Under the pieces are notes generated by a model. The model made no database searches, had not been told where the DNA came from, and saw nothing but the letters and a program-made list of their open reading frames with translations. This document shows positions 50,775 to 62,530 of a DNA stretch of 64,000 nucleotides, in pieces. The DNA comes from Cacajao melanocephalus (taxonomy: Eukaryota > Chordata > Mammalia > Primates > Pitheciidae): positions 124,001 through 188,000 of the forward strand of contig CAUYLG010017864.1 in assembly GCA_963573385.1 (NCBI GenBank), written 5' to 3'. Within the stretch, counting starts at the first letter, position 1. Each line of letters opens with the position of its first letter. Made by a program: the position numbers and the translations under genes.

Positions 50775-51429
50775 TGCCCACACACTCTGCTCGAGTCTCC
50801 AGTTCCACTCCATAGAGGAGAGCACACAAAGGAATGAGAATGTATCTCCTCAGCCCTGCTAATTCACAGGGAATACACAGATGGCTAAAAAGAAGCAATC
50901 TTATTTAGCCTCTGTGCTCAGAAAGAAAGAAATCTAGCAGAAACCAGAGCTGATATCCAAGAATGCAAAATCATTTTTGGGGGCATGCTTCATGCCACAA
51001 TGCCCCAAGTTGGAAACAAATGCACCATTTCATGTGTTTATATGAATTAATATAACATCTGATTTAATATTATACAGTTTTGCTTCGTCGCAAACCAGAA
51101 CAAATACTGTCAGATTTATTACATCCTTCTATTCTGAGACTTCAGTAATCATAGTCAGTAATGGGGCCATTCCACAGCTTAAGGGAAAGCTTTACAATTC
51201 TTTGGACCTAGGCTTCCTGAGAGGCAGGTTATTTTCAAGAAGAATTTAAGGTTTTAAAGCTCTCAATGGGGCTTGAAATTCATCCCTTCCATTTCACATG
51301 AAAAGAGTTTCCTCTGAAGCTTGGCTGGGAAGGAGGAAGAGAGAAAAACGGGTTGGCACACAGACTCCCACTGAGCTTAGAGAAGGGCCATGTTCATCAA
51401 CATTCCCAATCTTTACCTTGTCTTTTTTT
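50773..51429. other. Single-copy non-coding DNA
   Basis: No recognisable repeat or exon. Confidence 0.4.
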
Positions 51430-51596
51430 AGAAAGAAAGAAAGAAAGAACAAAAGAAGGAAGGAGGGAGGGAGGGAGGAAGGAAGGAAGGAAGGAAGGAG
51501 GAAGGAAGGAAGGAAGGAAGGAAGGAAGGAAGGAAGGAAGGAAGGAAGGAAGGAAAAGAAAAGAAAGAGAGAAAAGAAAAGAGAAAAGAAAAGAAT
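51430..51596. repeat. Purine microsatellite with (GGAA)14
   Basis: GAAA units, then GGAA/GGGA units, then fourteen uninterrupted GGAA units at 51500-51555, then AAAAG-rich units. The Lys/Glu/Arg-rich open frames across it are artefacts. Confidence 0.97.
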
Positions 51597-52199
51597 GATT
51601 TTACCATCGGCTCTCTTGCTTTTAAAATTGCTAATGCTGTATTTGGGATGCCCTTATTTGTTGATTCACTAAAAGGTACTAATTGATTTTTATAAAGAAA
51701 TTAAATTTTCTTACAAAATATGCTTTCTCATTTACTCCCCCACACATACATGCACACATGGTCATTTGTTACATGATTTGTGCACAAGTGTTAAGTCCCA
51801 AACATTGCCTCTGCTTGGCTGATGAATTCACGATTTGTTAATGATGTGGTCATTGACTCTGTTTCATGGAGGCTCAGATTGTAGGTTCGGTGCCTTCAGA
51901 GCTTTGCTCCCTTTCAGGGCATACACGGTCCTCTGCTGCACCCAAAAGTGGGGCTGTGGTCCCCTGAGGGCTGGGGAGGTATGTTTGGATCAGTGTGACA
52001 TCATCACCCAAAATGAGCACATCCATGCTTAGCCATGAAGTATTCTAATGGGTTCCATTTATCTCAGAAAGCCAGAATTTGTTACTCCAGTATTTCTTTA
52101 CACACCACTAAGAAGAATGTCAACATTAATGTGGGGTGAGTAGGGGTGATGGAAACTTGGTCTACAGAAACTCAAGTAAAACTTTAGAACAGCTTAGAG
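51597..52199. other. Single-copy non-coding DNA
   Basis: No recognisable repeat or exon. Confidence 0.4.
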
Positions 52200-52325
52200 T
52201 CTTTACAAAAATGAGAATTTCTGGGTTCCATTGCAGAACTACTAAATCAAGATATCTGAGAATCTGACACAGGAACCTATTTTACCCATGGTTCACAGGT
52301 GATTCAAATACACACACCAGTCATA
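52200..52325 (+). mobile_element. MER5-like hAT MITE fragment
   Basis: 'tgagaatttctgggttccat', 'aagatatctgagaatctgac' and 'ggttcacaggtgattcaaat' follow the central order of MER5A-type elements. Terminal repeats are not clear. Confidence 0.5.
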
Positions 52326-53864
52326 AAGATCCTTTCATTAAGTCATAAGCCATTGTTTCAAAACAAGATTGTAGAATCAAACCAGTTTCCAGATGAAGGT
52401 ACTACCGCTCTTTGAATTCATTCTTGCCAAGTTATTTTTTATCATTGCCGGAAAGCACAAAGCTTGAGTAACAATTCTGCCCCATCACCTACAATGTGAA
52501 CAAGTTAACTTCCCCAAAGCTCAGTGACATGCGTTACGCATTCAGGAGAAGAGTGATGGTGATACAGAAGCAGCTTACCAAAGACCTTCACATCCATCCT
52601 CTCTCACTGGGTCGTCAGCAAGATGTAATCACATAGAGTGCATGAAGGTGCACTGCAGGTTTTACGGCACTTTACAAATGCAAAGTACACTTAGAAAGTG
52701 GTCGTGCTGGGTTTTGTTTGTGGGTTTTAGTTTTGTTTTGTTTTGTTTTGAGATCAAAATATCTGCTTTATTTCTGATAGAAATTCCATTGCTTTTATTC
52801 CTAAACTACATCTTACAGCCTAGCTTTTATCAATAATACTGAATCCTAATATTGAGTTTATCTCCCCAGCCTTAGGCAGAACTGGGAAACTGCAGGCATC
52901 TCCCAACTAGGGAAGGGTCTTTTCTGCCAAAATCACCATTTGGACCGAAGGGACCAGGGTCCTAGCACCTTGAAGCCGGCAAGAGCCCAAGTAGAAAAGA
53001 GAAGGAGAAAGAGCAGAGCTCAAACTCACTATTTCTAAATTTACCAGTCAGATCTCCCCCAAGCAGGAGACTGTGAGGAGGCAGAGAGGGGCCAAGACTA
53101 AGGGATGTCTCTTTACCTGGACACGTTGGGGATAAGTGTGATTATAACACATTTATTATAGCTAAGTTATCTCTATCCTCAAATACCTCAATTTTTTGTT
53201 CTTTGAGCCCATTATGTTAAACATTATGCCTATAGTCATATCTAGGTATGCATATACAATAGGGATAGCATCTTCACAGAGGGAATCAACTCCTACCCCC
53301 ATCTCCAGTCGCTTCCATGTACATCTTCCTAAAAGGGTACTGCGTGATTTTGCCCCATAAGATTCTGAGATGGGCCAGTACGGTACATTGTGTTCTTCAA
53401 GGCCTTTCTGTAGTCAAGATAAAAATTGCAGATCCTTTTCCATTTTCCATCTCAAATTATACCCAGACATCACACTGACCAACATAACCTATCAGAAACT
53501 GTGCAGCAAAATCAGTGACATCACAAAGGCAACCCGACAACAAAGTGACAATAAGACGCTCTAGATTTGAACATAAACCTCCTCAACATCAAGTTACCAA
53601 GGAGTCTCAAGTCCAAAGTTAAATTCCAAGTTAAGGACCAAAGAAGGCAAAATGAGAAATTAAAATCTTAAGTTATCTCACTCTCAAGTTCAAAAGCATT
53701 AAATTGCAATTTCATATTATTTTTGGTGTCAGCAGGAAGAGCTCTGAATGGGCTGCGTGGGGTTGGTGTTCCTTCAGCAGCAGCCCAGGATGCCTTTCCA
53801 GAAATGGACTTTAGAGTTCGGATAAATGCAACTCCAAGTCTCTGAAGTGTTGCACCTTTTTAAA
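52326..53864. other. Mostly single-copy non-coding DNA
   Basis: A possible MIR scrap (+) lies at about 52465-52560 ('caattctgccccatcaccta'). A short TTTTG run lies at about 52730-52751. Otherwise nothing is recognisable. Confidence 0.4.
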
Positions 53865-54640
53865 TTATTTTTTTTAATTGTGGTAAAATACACAAAACAT
53901 AAAATATACCACCATAAGCCCTTTTTTTATTCTTTTAAAGACAGGACCTCACTCTATCACCCAGGCAGGAATGTAGTGGTGTGATCAATAGCTTACTGTA
54001 ACCATGAACTCCTTGGCTCAAGCTATCTGCCCACCTCAGCCTTCCAGGCAGCTAGGGCTAAAGGCATGCACCACCATGCCTGGCTAATATTTTCATTTTT
54101 CGTAGACACAGGGTCTCACTATGTTGCCCAGGCTGGTCTTGAATTCCTGGCCTCAAGTCATCCTCTTGCCTTGGCCACCGTAACCATTTTTTTAAAGTGT
54201 ACAGTTCAGGAGTATTAAGCACATTCACTTTGTTTTGCAAACAATCTCTGGAACTCTTTCCATCTTGCAAAACTGAAACTCTGTACCCATGAAACAACAA
54301 CTCCTCACTCTCCCTTCCCCAGCCACTAGCAGCTAGCACTCTGCTTTCTGTTTCTATGAGTTTGACTACTCTAAGTATGTTATGTTAGTGGAATCATACA
54401 GTATTTCCTTATATGACTGGCTTATTTCACTTAGCATAATTTCCTCAGGTTCATCAATGTTATAGCATGTGTCAGATTTCATTCTTTTTCAAGGCTGAAT
54501 AATATTCCATTGTATGTATAAGCTACATTTTGTTTATCCATTCATCTGTCAGTGGACATGGGCTGTTTCCTTTTTTTTTTTTTTTTTTTTTTGGCTATTG
54601 TAAATAATGCTGCTATGAACATGGGTGTATGTACTCACTT
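53865..54640 (-). mobile_element. LINE-1 3' region, antisense, split by a truncated AluJ
   Basis: Left piece 'aattgtggtaaaatacacaa' and right pieces 'aaagtgtacagttcaggagt', 'ttatttcacttagcataatt', 'gaataatattccattgtatg' and 'aaataatgctgctatgaaca' give a continuous antisense L1 3'UTR plus late ORF2 once the Alu is removed. A run of about 22 T at 54571-54592 replaces the usual short T-stretch. Confidence 0.8.
53922..54176 (-). mobile_element. 5'-truncated AluJ
   Basis: Reverse-strand Alu lacking its first ~45 bases: it stops at 'cctcttgccttggcc' at 54176. Flanks ccaccataagcc (53909-53920) and 'ccaccgtaacc' (54175 on) are a near-identical target-site duplication. Confidence 0.9.
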
Positions 54641-57600
54641 TTTAAATTGCTCAAGAAATTCAACCAACACAGCAGATGATCACAGCACAAATTTAGAAAA
54701 TAATCCAGTCCCCAGTCCCAGATAATTTATCCAGGCAAAACTCATTTCTAAAGCCCAATACTTGGTGTTGCCAAAAATGACAGCAGATTCAGAAGAGAAA
54801 ATTGCTTTAGAAGATTCTTCCAAGGGAAAAAGAGTAAATGGTTTTAATTGAAGTGCTCTTCATTTATTGCCAGGTGACCGTAATCTTTAGAGAGGCTAAT
54901 TATGGCACTACATGGTTTTCTTTTTTTTTTTTTTTCCCATATCTGGGGGAAATAAACTCGTTTCTGTAAACAGTCTGCTCTGACAGTAGCATTTGAGACA
55001 TTACTGCTTTAAGTGCATTTTCATGGCTCAAAATAAAAACACTATTATAAAGTGTTTCTCAAACAAGGATTTATTTTCTCCCTAAGAAGCTTAAAATGTG
55101 GACACCACAAATAATGACCAAAACTTGTGAGTGTGGCATAACAAGGAGAAAACAAAGCACTCATCCTGTCCTCCAGATCGTGCCCAGAACACTGTCTGAC
55201 AACATGTGGCTTGCCAACTGGAATGATGCAAAATGTCAAACATACATCTGCGGAAAAGGGGCTTGTCCCACAGGAAGCAAGCTATTGGGGAGTGGGGAGG
55301 ATGATATAATTAGAAATTTAAGACACAGTAGAACTCAGAAAAATGTTGGCTGGGCAGCACATTGCTAAGACTTGAAACCTTTATTTTGTTTCTCTTTTCA
55401 AAAGCCCTGTGAGCATAATGAGAAGAATACGGCTTTAAGAACTGAGATTCACCCCATCAGGCATTAGTGGTGTCCAGAAACTATGTGAATAATCTTGCTT
55501 GACATCCCCAAGACATTTATATCGGTCCAACGCAAAATCAGAGGGGGGAGCATGTTAATTTTCTCAGCCTTTTGATAGCACATATACAAGATCTCTTAGC
55601 CCCACAAAAAGCTCTAAATATATTCTCTAGGACTTCAACTGCCTTAAAATATAGACTTGCATTTATCTTGGCCACATTAACGAGATCTGTTTGACCAATA
55701 CATTTATATTTATGATGACTAAGGACAGATTATGGTTGTTAAAATTTGTCCTTGGGACATGAAAACACTCCTCTGTCATTAATACATTTTGTAATATAAA
55801 CTATGATGTCAGGTCAACATAAAGGGTAAAAACGTTCCTAAAGTATGCACACATCATTTTTTAAAGCAATTGAGCCTAATGGAATAACAAAGGTCATCAT
55901 AACAAACCATTACAGCCTTGGTCTTGACAACTCTGGCCACAGAAGAACCTCCAAGAAACCATCATCATTCCTCCAATGTTATGGCATCCAGACGACAGGA
56001 ATGGCTCGCAAATGAGTCATACGGGCTCAGATCCGCAGTAGCTATGTGAGCGCTGGACGATCAATTATTCATGTGTTTACAAAGAGCTTTCCTGGTTGAT
56101 GTTAACCAGAGCTGCCTGCAACGAAGAGCTCTCCAGCTGTCCTCGGCCATCCGAGGCCTTGGACTAACAAGCAGCTTTAATTGCTGGGCAAGTCATGTGG
56201 AGGGTGCCCCTCCCCTAGACCCAGTAAACTCAATCTCTCTGAGACTTTATTAGGTGTAAAAATGTTAATCAGAAATAATTATGACAACAATACTTTATTT
56301 ACAGTACTCTCAGTAAATTCTAAACAGGGAGACAGAAGTTAGACTTGACTTAGTTCCCACAGGGTTCCACCAGGATTGGAGATGGACTGATGCCAGGTCA
56401 GGAATCGGTAGAAGGCATAAGAGACGCCAGTGAAGGGGAGGGACTAGGGGTTGTGGGTTTCACAAAAAAGGTAAGAGGAAGAGCAGTCTAGAATGCTCTG
56501 TGAAGGTAAAGGAGCATGACTGAGGACCACCAAGTGTGAATGCATTCGATTGGTCAACAAATAGCCAAATGTGAGTCAACTTGAACTTCCCATCAAAAAT
56601 GGCCTTGGAAGAAGCTGAATGGGAAGTCACTTCTCAGTCCTTTTTGTTACTCTACACAACCTACAGCCTGTCCAGGAAGAAGAATAATGTAACTAAGGCA
56701 ACTCTTTTCTCTCAGCCAGGCCACAGAGCATGGGGACAGGTGCTCCACCACCCAATCCTCAGCTGTGTTTGGAGGGAGAGAGGGGTTATAGTCAGAGCTG
56801 TGGCCGAGCCTCTTCCTTTGAAGAGAGTGTGATCGGAGTAGACCAAGGGATGCCTCAGGTACTTTTCTATTGTCCCAATTCTAAGGACATTTGTGGTACC
56901 AAGCCAGATTCTTCCTCTTGCTTGAAATTGAGTAACTTTAGATATTATAACTCACTCACCCATTTCAAAGAAAGCAGTGAAGCAAACAATGTCTATTCTC
57001 ACAGATAACAAAACACAGTAGTGCTTTGTGCAGACGTAGGTAGGGTCAGGGCCACAGGAGCCCTGAGGTAATTCTGCTTTATAGGGTGGGAGGCAAGAGT
57101 AGATGAGAGGAGTTGCAATCGAAAGGAAAAGCTAGCAAAGAGAAAGAGGGCATGCCTCCCTGGTGCATGACACATTCTGGAGCACTTTCATCACATCACA
57201 GGTATTGCTGTAAGGGCGGGACTAGAGAGAGTCTGGGTTACCTTTCCTCACCCTGATCCATTATTGGATATCCAAGAATGCACGTTTAGAAAATGAGCCC
57301 AAAGAAAGAGAGTGCTTCTCCCTAAGGCCCACAACAGGAGAGACACTTCCCCACACCTCCTTTAACCTATCAATCCCAGTTCTATCCTTTTACCCCAGTA
57401 GAAGCGACAAGGGAGAGGACAAGAGGAAGCATCCCAAAAGAGATCTCCTTCCCATGGGGACACTTTTAACTTCTTCAGTCTTCCCATGAGTGGACTCCTC
57501 CTTCTAATTGGGATTCCTTGGCTGGCTGACTGTCTGGAGATCAGAGGAGTATTTCTCAAAAGACAGTCAAAAACAGACCTTTTGGAAGCTTGGCATTAAA

Positions 57601-57663
57601 CACAGATGTCTTCATGCAGGTCCCTCCAGAGCCTTCTGCCTTTAAAGAGGAATGAAGCAAGCA
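54641..57663. promoter_or_regulatory. Repeat-poor non-coding block, candidate enhancer region
   Basis: About 3 kb with no recognisable interspersed repeat, next to a liver-expressed gene. Around 56010-56110 several motif-like words cluster: AP-1 type TGAGTCA (56013-56019), forkhead type TGTTTAC (56074-56080) and an HNF1-like half-site pair in ggttgatgttaacca (56094-56108). Composition, absence of repeats and motif clustering are visible; conservation and activity are inference. No coding exon is supported. Confidence 0.35.
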
Positions 57664-57762
57664 GGACTTTCCAAACTTTACCGGTCCATGGAATTCTTTT
57701 TAGGAGCATCCCTAAAGGCAAACTTTCAGAATTCCATGGACCAATAAGACATTGGGAAACGC
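57664..57762. mobile_element. Short hAT-like MITE with terminal inverted repeats
   Basis: Ends 'ggactttccaaactttaccg' and the reverse complement of 'gacattgggaaacgcag' are similar, and inner arms tccatggaattct (about 57685) and agaattccatgga (about 57729) are exact inverse copies. Length near 100 bp suits non-autonomous hAT elements. The family name is unknown to me. Confidence 0.6.
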
Positions 57763-59400
57763 AGTGTTAGGGTGTGGTATCAACACTCCGATTACACCTA
57801 TTCCATGTCTGGTCTGAGAGCCACTCTGTCACACTCAAGGGACTTTAATGTATCTGTTCTCCACCATCATGGGTTGCTTTAATCTGTTACACCCTCAGAA
57901 TGCCCAGAGCACTTGCTTGGAGTTTCAGCTCACCATCACCGTTGGTGACAGCCTCATCGATGGTTTCCCAAAGTCCCATTTGCCTAGTGTAGTTTACGTG
58001 ACCTCCCCATGCAGTCTTACCAAAGTGGCAGACCTCCACAAGCTCATCTCCTCACCCCACCCTATTATCAGTAAAGGGAGAAGGAAAGCAGGAGTATGTC
58101 TCCCTGTAGGACAACTGCCTGAATTCCATCAGCCCGCCCTGATTTCTTTCTGCCTTCGTATGTGTAAGTTGCTGCTCTGGTCTTTCGGTTGTAAGTTTCT
58201 AACATTTTCTGTGGAATAGCTGCAAAAGCAAGCCTTCAGGCAGCCCCTCTGGAGGCTGGCCCACATTGTCCTTTTCCAGACCTTCGGCTCTCAGTTTGTG
58301 ACTCTCCACTGCCCCGCACAGGAGACACCCACCGAGGGCAGATACTTTGTCCTGACCCCGAACGTCTGTCATCCGCTGTTGTAAGATCTGAAAGTCTGGG
58401 CTGGCCTACATTCCCGATCCTACATTTTAAGTGGAATAGTGTGCAAATGCTCAGTATCCAAAATAAATGGGACATCAGCTTTGTCTCTGGCATTAACCAA
58501 CTCATTAAGTATAAAATAAACACAAGTAAACGGCCTTTAAATCTCACTGACAGAAAGGTTGGCAACTACTCTGAGATTCTAGAGGTCACTGGAACTTCTC
58601 TCTTCAAACAAGAATCTTTTTCACACTGTGAGGCACAGAATGTCAGGCCAGCCCAGTGAGGAGGGTTTCTGGGTGCTCCCTTCCATTTGGGAGCTGCCCT
58701 GCAGAGCTAGCTACCCTGAGAGCCTGTCCATGGAGAATGAGGGGTACTGCCTGAAGTGTGGCCTTTGGCACTGATCAGGCATGGAGAAGTGGCTGTTTGT
58801 CTTACAAGTGGTTAGAAATTCAGGACTAAGGTGTTCACTTGCCATTAACTATAAATACCTACCAAGAGCCACCAAACCCGACCTTGGGTTTCTGATTGCT
58901 CCCTACCTATTGGCTATTCCCAGAGAGCCAATGTTCATGTGGTTTCCTAAATCCCATGAACACTCACTGCCCCACGGGTCCCCCAGGTCCTATTAGTAAT
59001 GCTACTTGCTGAACACTTCACTTTGTCTCCATCCATCTGTAGTTTCAACATCAGCGGGACTTGTTGGAGAAGGTGATGGCTCAGGTTCTCTGGATAACTG
59101 ATGTAATTCTTCACCTCATGCCAAGTGTGCAGAAAACAAATTGCAGTAATTCACCAACCAGAAAACAAGCACATGTACCCCTTAGCTCAGAACTTCACCT
59201 CAGAGCTCAGCTAGATTTCAGTGATTACTGACCTCTTTTATACAATCAAAGTGAAAAATGCACAGCTTTTGGTAAAAAGCATGCTGACTTGATAGTCCTT
59301 CAAAGGTGGGTGCTTGCCTGGGAGGCTATGGGTGAGCAGGTCCATTGCACAGAAGACCCAGCTGTGGTCAGGTGTCAGAATTATCAGCTTTGCCCATTCA
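57763..59400. other. Single-copy non-coding DNA downstream of MTARC1
   Basis: No recognisable repeat or exon. The largest open frame (123 codons, 57848-58219, +) has no recognisable domain and no supporting splice or polyadenylation context. Confidence 0.4.
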
Positions 59401-59410
59401 CCTCAGTCAG

Positions 59411-59722
59411 TTTTCTTTTTTCTTTTTTAGAGATAGGCTCTCACTCTGTCACTCAGGCTGGAGTGTAGTGGTGCAATCATAGCTCACTGCAGCCTCAACC
59501 TCCCGCTCCTGAGCTCAACCAATCCTTCTGCCTTATCCTCCCAAGTGGCCATAGCCAGGACTGCAGGCACGCGCCACCACACCCAGCACATTTTAAAATT
59601 TTTTTGTAGAGAGAAGGTCCCATTATATCATTCGGGCTGGTCTCAACCTCCTGAGCTTAAGCCATCCTCCCACCTTGGCCTCCCAAAGTGCTGGGATTAC
59701 AGGCATGAGCCCCTCTGCCCAG
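59411..59722 (-). mobile_element. AluJ-like element just past the MTARC1 polyadenylation site
   Basis: Reverse-strand diverged full-length Alu. The word cctcagtcag lies exactly on both sides (59401-59410 and 59723-59732), a 10-bp target-site duplication. Confidence 0.93.
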
Positions 59723-59779
59723 CCTCAGTCAGCTTTCACACTCTAACTTTGTGCCAAGAAGTTAGTAAGATCTGAAACT

Positions 59780-60742
59780 TACCAAAGTAGCTTCCATTTA
59801 TTCACAGTTTTTAAAACATTTTTCAAGTTTAGTCAACTTCCCAATACAATCAAAGGACAAAATGGCAATAAAAGATATACTTCTTCAGATCTTAGTGTTA
59901 TACAATCAGTTAAAAAAATAGATATTGGGTTTTAAACAAACTGACATATGCTTTCCTTTTTTCCCTTTAAAGGTTTTCAGTAGTCTATTTCAAATCACCA
60001 AATCACTTTTCTTCTCTGTAGACTTCAGAACTTTCACCCTGAACTGGAGAAGGAGCACCCAGGCATGAGCTGAGGGGAATGGCAAGGATCCAGGAGGCCT
60101 CCGTGACTACATAACTACCCTCCTGAGCACCTTTAGGAAATCCAATGCTGTCTGAGAAGCAGCAGCGCCTGATCCAGGATCTATGGAAAATTAGTATCTG
60201 CAGTGCTTCCTGGAGCTCGAGTTCTTTTGCAGTCTCAAAAGCTAGCCCAGGGCTTGAGAAGAAAAGGGAAATGACATTCCACCCATATCTGGGGAGCTAA
60301 TTTTCATTGCATACCTCATGCACAGGGGTAAAAACACATTCTAGGACATTCTTCCAGCCCACCCACTCTTCCTCTTTCTCTTCTTCTCTTTCCCTAACAA
60401 GCGGTAGTGACAGGATGAAAGTCTGCACTCTTAGTAGATAAATAGAGAAGCAGGAGAAAGAACTGCTCCATAATCACAGTTAAACAGGGAGTTTTCAGAA
60501 GCCTGTCTTGTCACTTAAGTGACTCACTGAACACCTACTAAGTTATCGAGACTATAATCCTTTGCTCTGTGCACTGGGACATTGAAGCATCGAGACACAA
60601 GAAGTCCAAAGGAGGAAAAATGTGAAAATCACAATTTAAAAAAAATGTTGAGGTCTCAGTTCTGAAACACCAAGCTTCAAGTGTTGTCATTTTTGAGGCC
60701 TTTTTAAAAAGGCGTCTAATATTCCAAGACATACGGTTCCCA
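59780..60742 (-). other. MTARC1: MTARC1 3' untranslated region
   Basis: It runs leftwards from the stop codon at 60743-60745 to an inferred cleavage site some 10-25 bases past the AATAAA at 59797-59802. No earlier AATAAA is visible on this strand within it, so a UTR of about 0.96 kb is expected. It is free of recognisable repeats. The 106-codon minus-strand open frame starting inside the terminal exon (60538-60858) is a different frame and not the protein. Confidence 0.75.
59797..59802 (-). terminator. MTARC1: AATAAA polyadenylation signal
   Basis: TTTATT on the plus strand is AATAAA on the gene strand. It is the first canonical signal after the stop codon, about 0.94 kb downstream, and GT-containing sequence (tgtgaaagctg) follows on the gene strand as a possible downstream element. 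Confidence 0.7.
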
Positions 60743-60869
60743 TTACTGGCCCAGCAGGTACACGGGGTCTCCCACTCTGATGGTCCCTGGGTTTTCCAGA
60801 ACAAAATACTGCCCAAAGAGTGGTGATTTTCCATATAACTTTCGTTCTGAAGGATCACACTGGCGATAA
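60743..60869 (-). CDS. MTARC1: Terminal coding exon of mitochondrial amidoxime reducing component 1
   Basis: MTARC1 is a molybdenum-cofactor enzyme anchored in the outer mitochondrial membrane that reduces N-hydroxylated compounds with cytochrome b5 and its reductase; human variants in it affect liver fat. This exon encodes the last 41 residues, part of the C-terminal MOSC domain. It has one phase base, then [10 protein letters not shown], the core SPLFGQYF and the end GDPVYLLGQ before TAA. The acceptor is clear on the minus strand: pyrimidine-rich cttttcctattgcag before TTATCGCC. MTARC2, as I recall it, ends differently, which favours MTARC1. The molybdenum-ligand cysteine lies in an earlier exon outside this window. 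The frame is intact; a retrocopy is excluded by the splice junction. Confidence 0.93.
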
Positions 60870-61349
60870 CTGCAATAGGAAAAGATCATGATGAGTCACA
60901 GCCAAGCGGACGCAAGAGCTCAACCAGCACGTGGCTTCCATCCCACACAGAGCCTCCGGGTGCACAGCTCCAGAGGGCACCATCCCATCAAAGCCTAAAA
61001 GAACAGCGCCTCCTGGAGGGGGGCAGTGGACAGCCTGCCCAGCAAACAACGACAGAAGCATAAGCAGTGGCCACATTCCCACATCTTTTCTCTACGCTCC
61101 TGTTCCCCTTTTGGGCATTAAGACATTAGGTACTGAATATGTCTAGACATAGTTTCTCACCTTCCTTTGCCGTAGGCATCTTTCCCCCTGTCTCCTCCAT
61201 GTCTGTCACCTGAGCCACCGTCCTAGCCGTCGCTTGGGCTGGGAGCCCATCCTTTATACTGCCCTCCCTTTCCACAGCCTGTCCACAGTCACCCGGTCCC
61301 AAGGTTCTTCCTGCACAGCATCATTTGACTTGGCTTGCTTTTCCTCGTT

Positions 61350-61985
61350 CCCACCATCACGATCTCGCTTCCAGCATGCTCAGACTGTTGTAATAACTTC
61401 TTAACCAACTTCTCTTCATCTTTCTCTACCTGTTTTCAATTCATTGTTGACACTGCACTGTATCACTGTCTTAACTGTACTCTGGTCTTATCATTCCTAG
61501 GCTCACAAACCTTCCATGGCTCCCCGGTGCCTACAGAATAACATTCCAACTCTTCAGCCCGGTGTGTAGGGCTCCACCTGGCCCCTGCCTGCTTTTTCAA
61601 ACCTGTTGTCATCTGTTCCTTACCTGTACCTCTGCAGCTCTTTGCTGGGTTTCACCTTGCTTTGCATTTTACTGACCCAGTGAGTCCTCTGTGATTCCTG
61701 TGGGATACCCCTTCTCCAGATCCTCATGCTTTAGAGTTATACCTGCTTCAAGTCCCAACTCAAATACCACATCTCCCAGGAAGGAAGCCCGGGATCCCCC
61801 AGTCACAAGTAATTCCCCCTCCTCTATTCTCTTTGCCCTTCCAACACTCACATGTCTTGTCCTGTAATGTCAGAGCACAAGTTTGTCTGTTCTATAAGGC
61901 AGAGTCCCAGAGAACAGGAACTGTGATTAATGCCCTTGTACTGCTCACGCCCAATGCTGGGCCTCCTATGTCACCTGTGACCCCC
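61350..61985 (+). repeat. LINE-2 (L2) 3' region in the MTARC1 intron
   Basis: L2 blocks in order: 'ccatggctccccggtgccta' near 61514, 'gtgtgtagggctccacctgg' near 61562, 'caagtcccaactcaaatacc' near 61749, 'ctcccaggaaggaagcccgg' near 61773 and 'cagagaacaggaactgtgat' near 61908. Confidence 0.85.
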
Positions 61986-62379
61986 CCATTGTTTGCTGGA
62001 TGGACTGGTATGCTCACAAGTAAAACCATCTGTCAGAGACAGTAGAGATATGAATATTTTTGTCCAGCGGAAAACTCAAGAAGCCGCAGGGAGAGGGCAC
62101 ATAAGCAGATGTGTGGGGCTAACATGGCAAGATTTCCCCCACGTTCCCCACTGGGAAGAAGTTAACCTTCAGTTTTTCATTGAATCTAACTCTAATTTTA
62201 CATCATTTTTATATTTAAAACATTTTAAGATAAATCATTCATTTCACTCTGCCTCGCTTTTTAAAAAAGTGACGGCAACAACTTGGTTCTAATGTTGCTC
62301 TTCAAATCAGAAATGGCTAAGAAGAAAACAGAGAGTCAAACTAAAGCCTCCTTCCAGAGACCGGCAGCTCCTTCCCCAG

Positions 62380-62530
62380 ACTGTAAACATCCTGTAGGCA
62401 GCACTGTGTCCACTTTGTTCCCTGTTGCATTCTCATGGCCTGGAACAGTGCCTCATACAGACACAGTAACCACTCAAAAAAAAATATTGCTTGAACAATG
62501 AATGAACAAACAAATGAATGAATGAAAATA
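62380..62530 (+). repeat. L2/MIR-type 3' end with (AATG)n
   Basis: 'tggaacagtgcctcatacag', 'acacagtaaccactcaaaaa' and a terminal 'gaatgaacaaacaaatgaat' run match the end of L2-class elements. Confidence 0.6.

Noticed and set aside
57848..58219. 123-codon open frame downstream of MTARC1
   Set aside because: No family resemblance, no polyadenylation signal or splice context; length within chance for 64 kb.
60538..60858. 106-codon minus-strand open frame over the terminal exon
   Set aside because: It is a different reading frame from the MTARC1 frame, which ends at 60743-60745.
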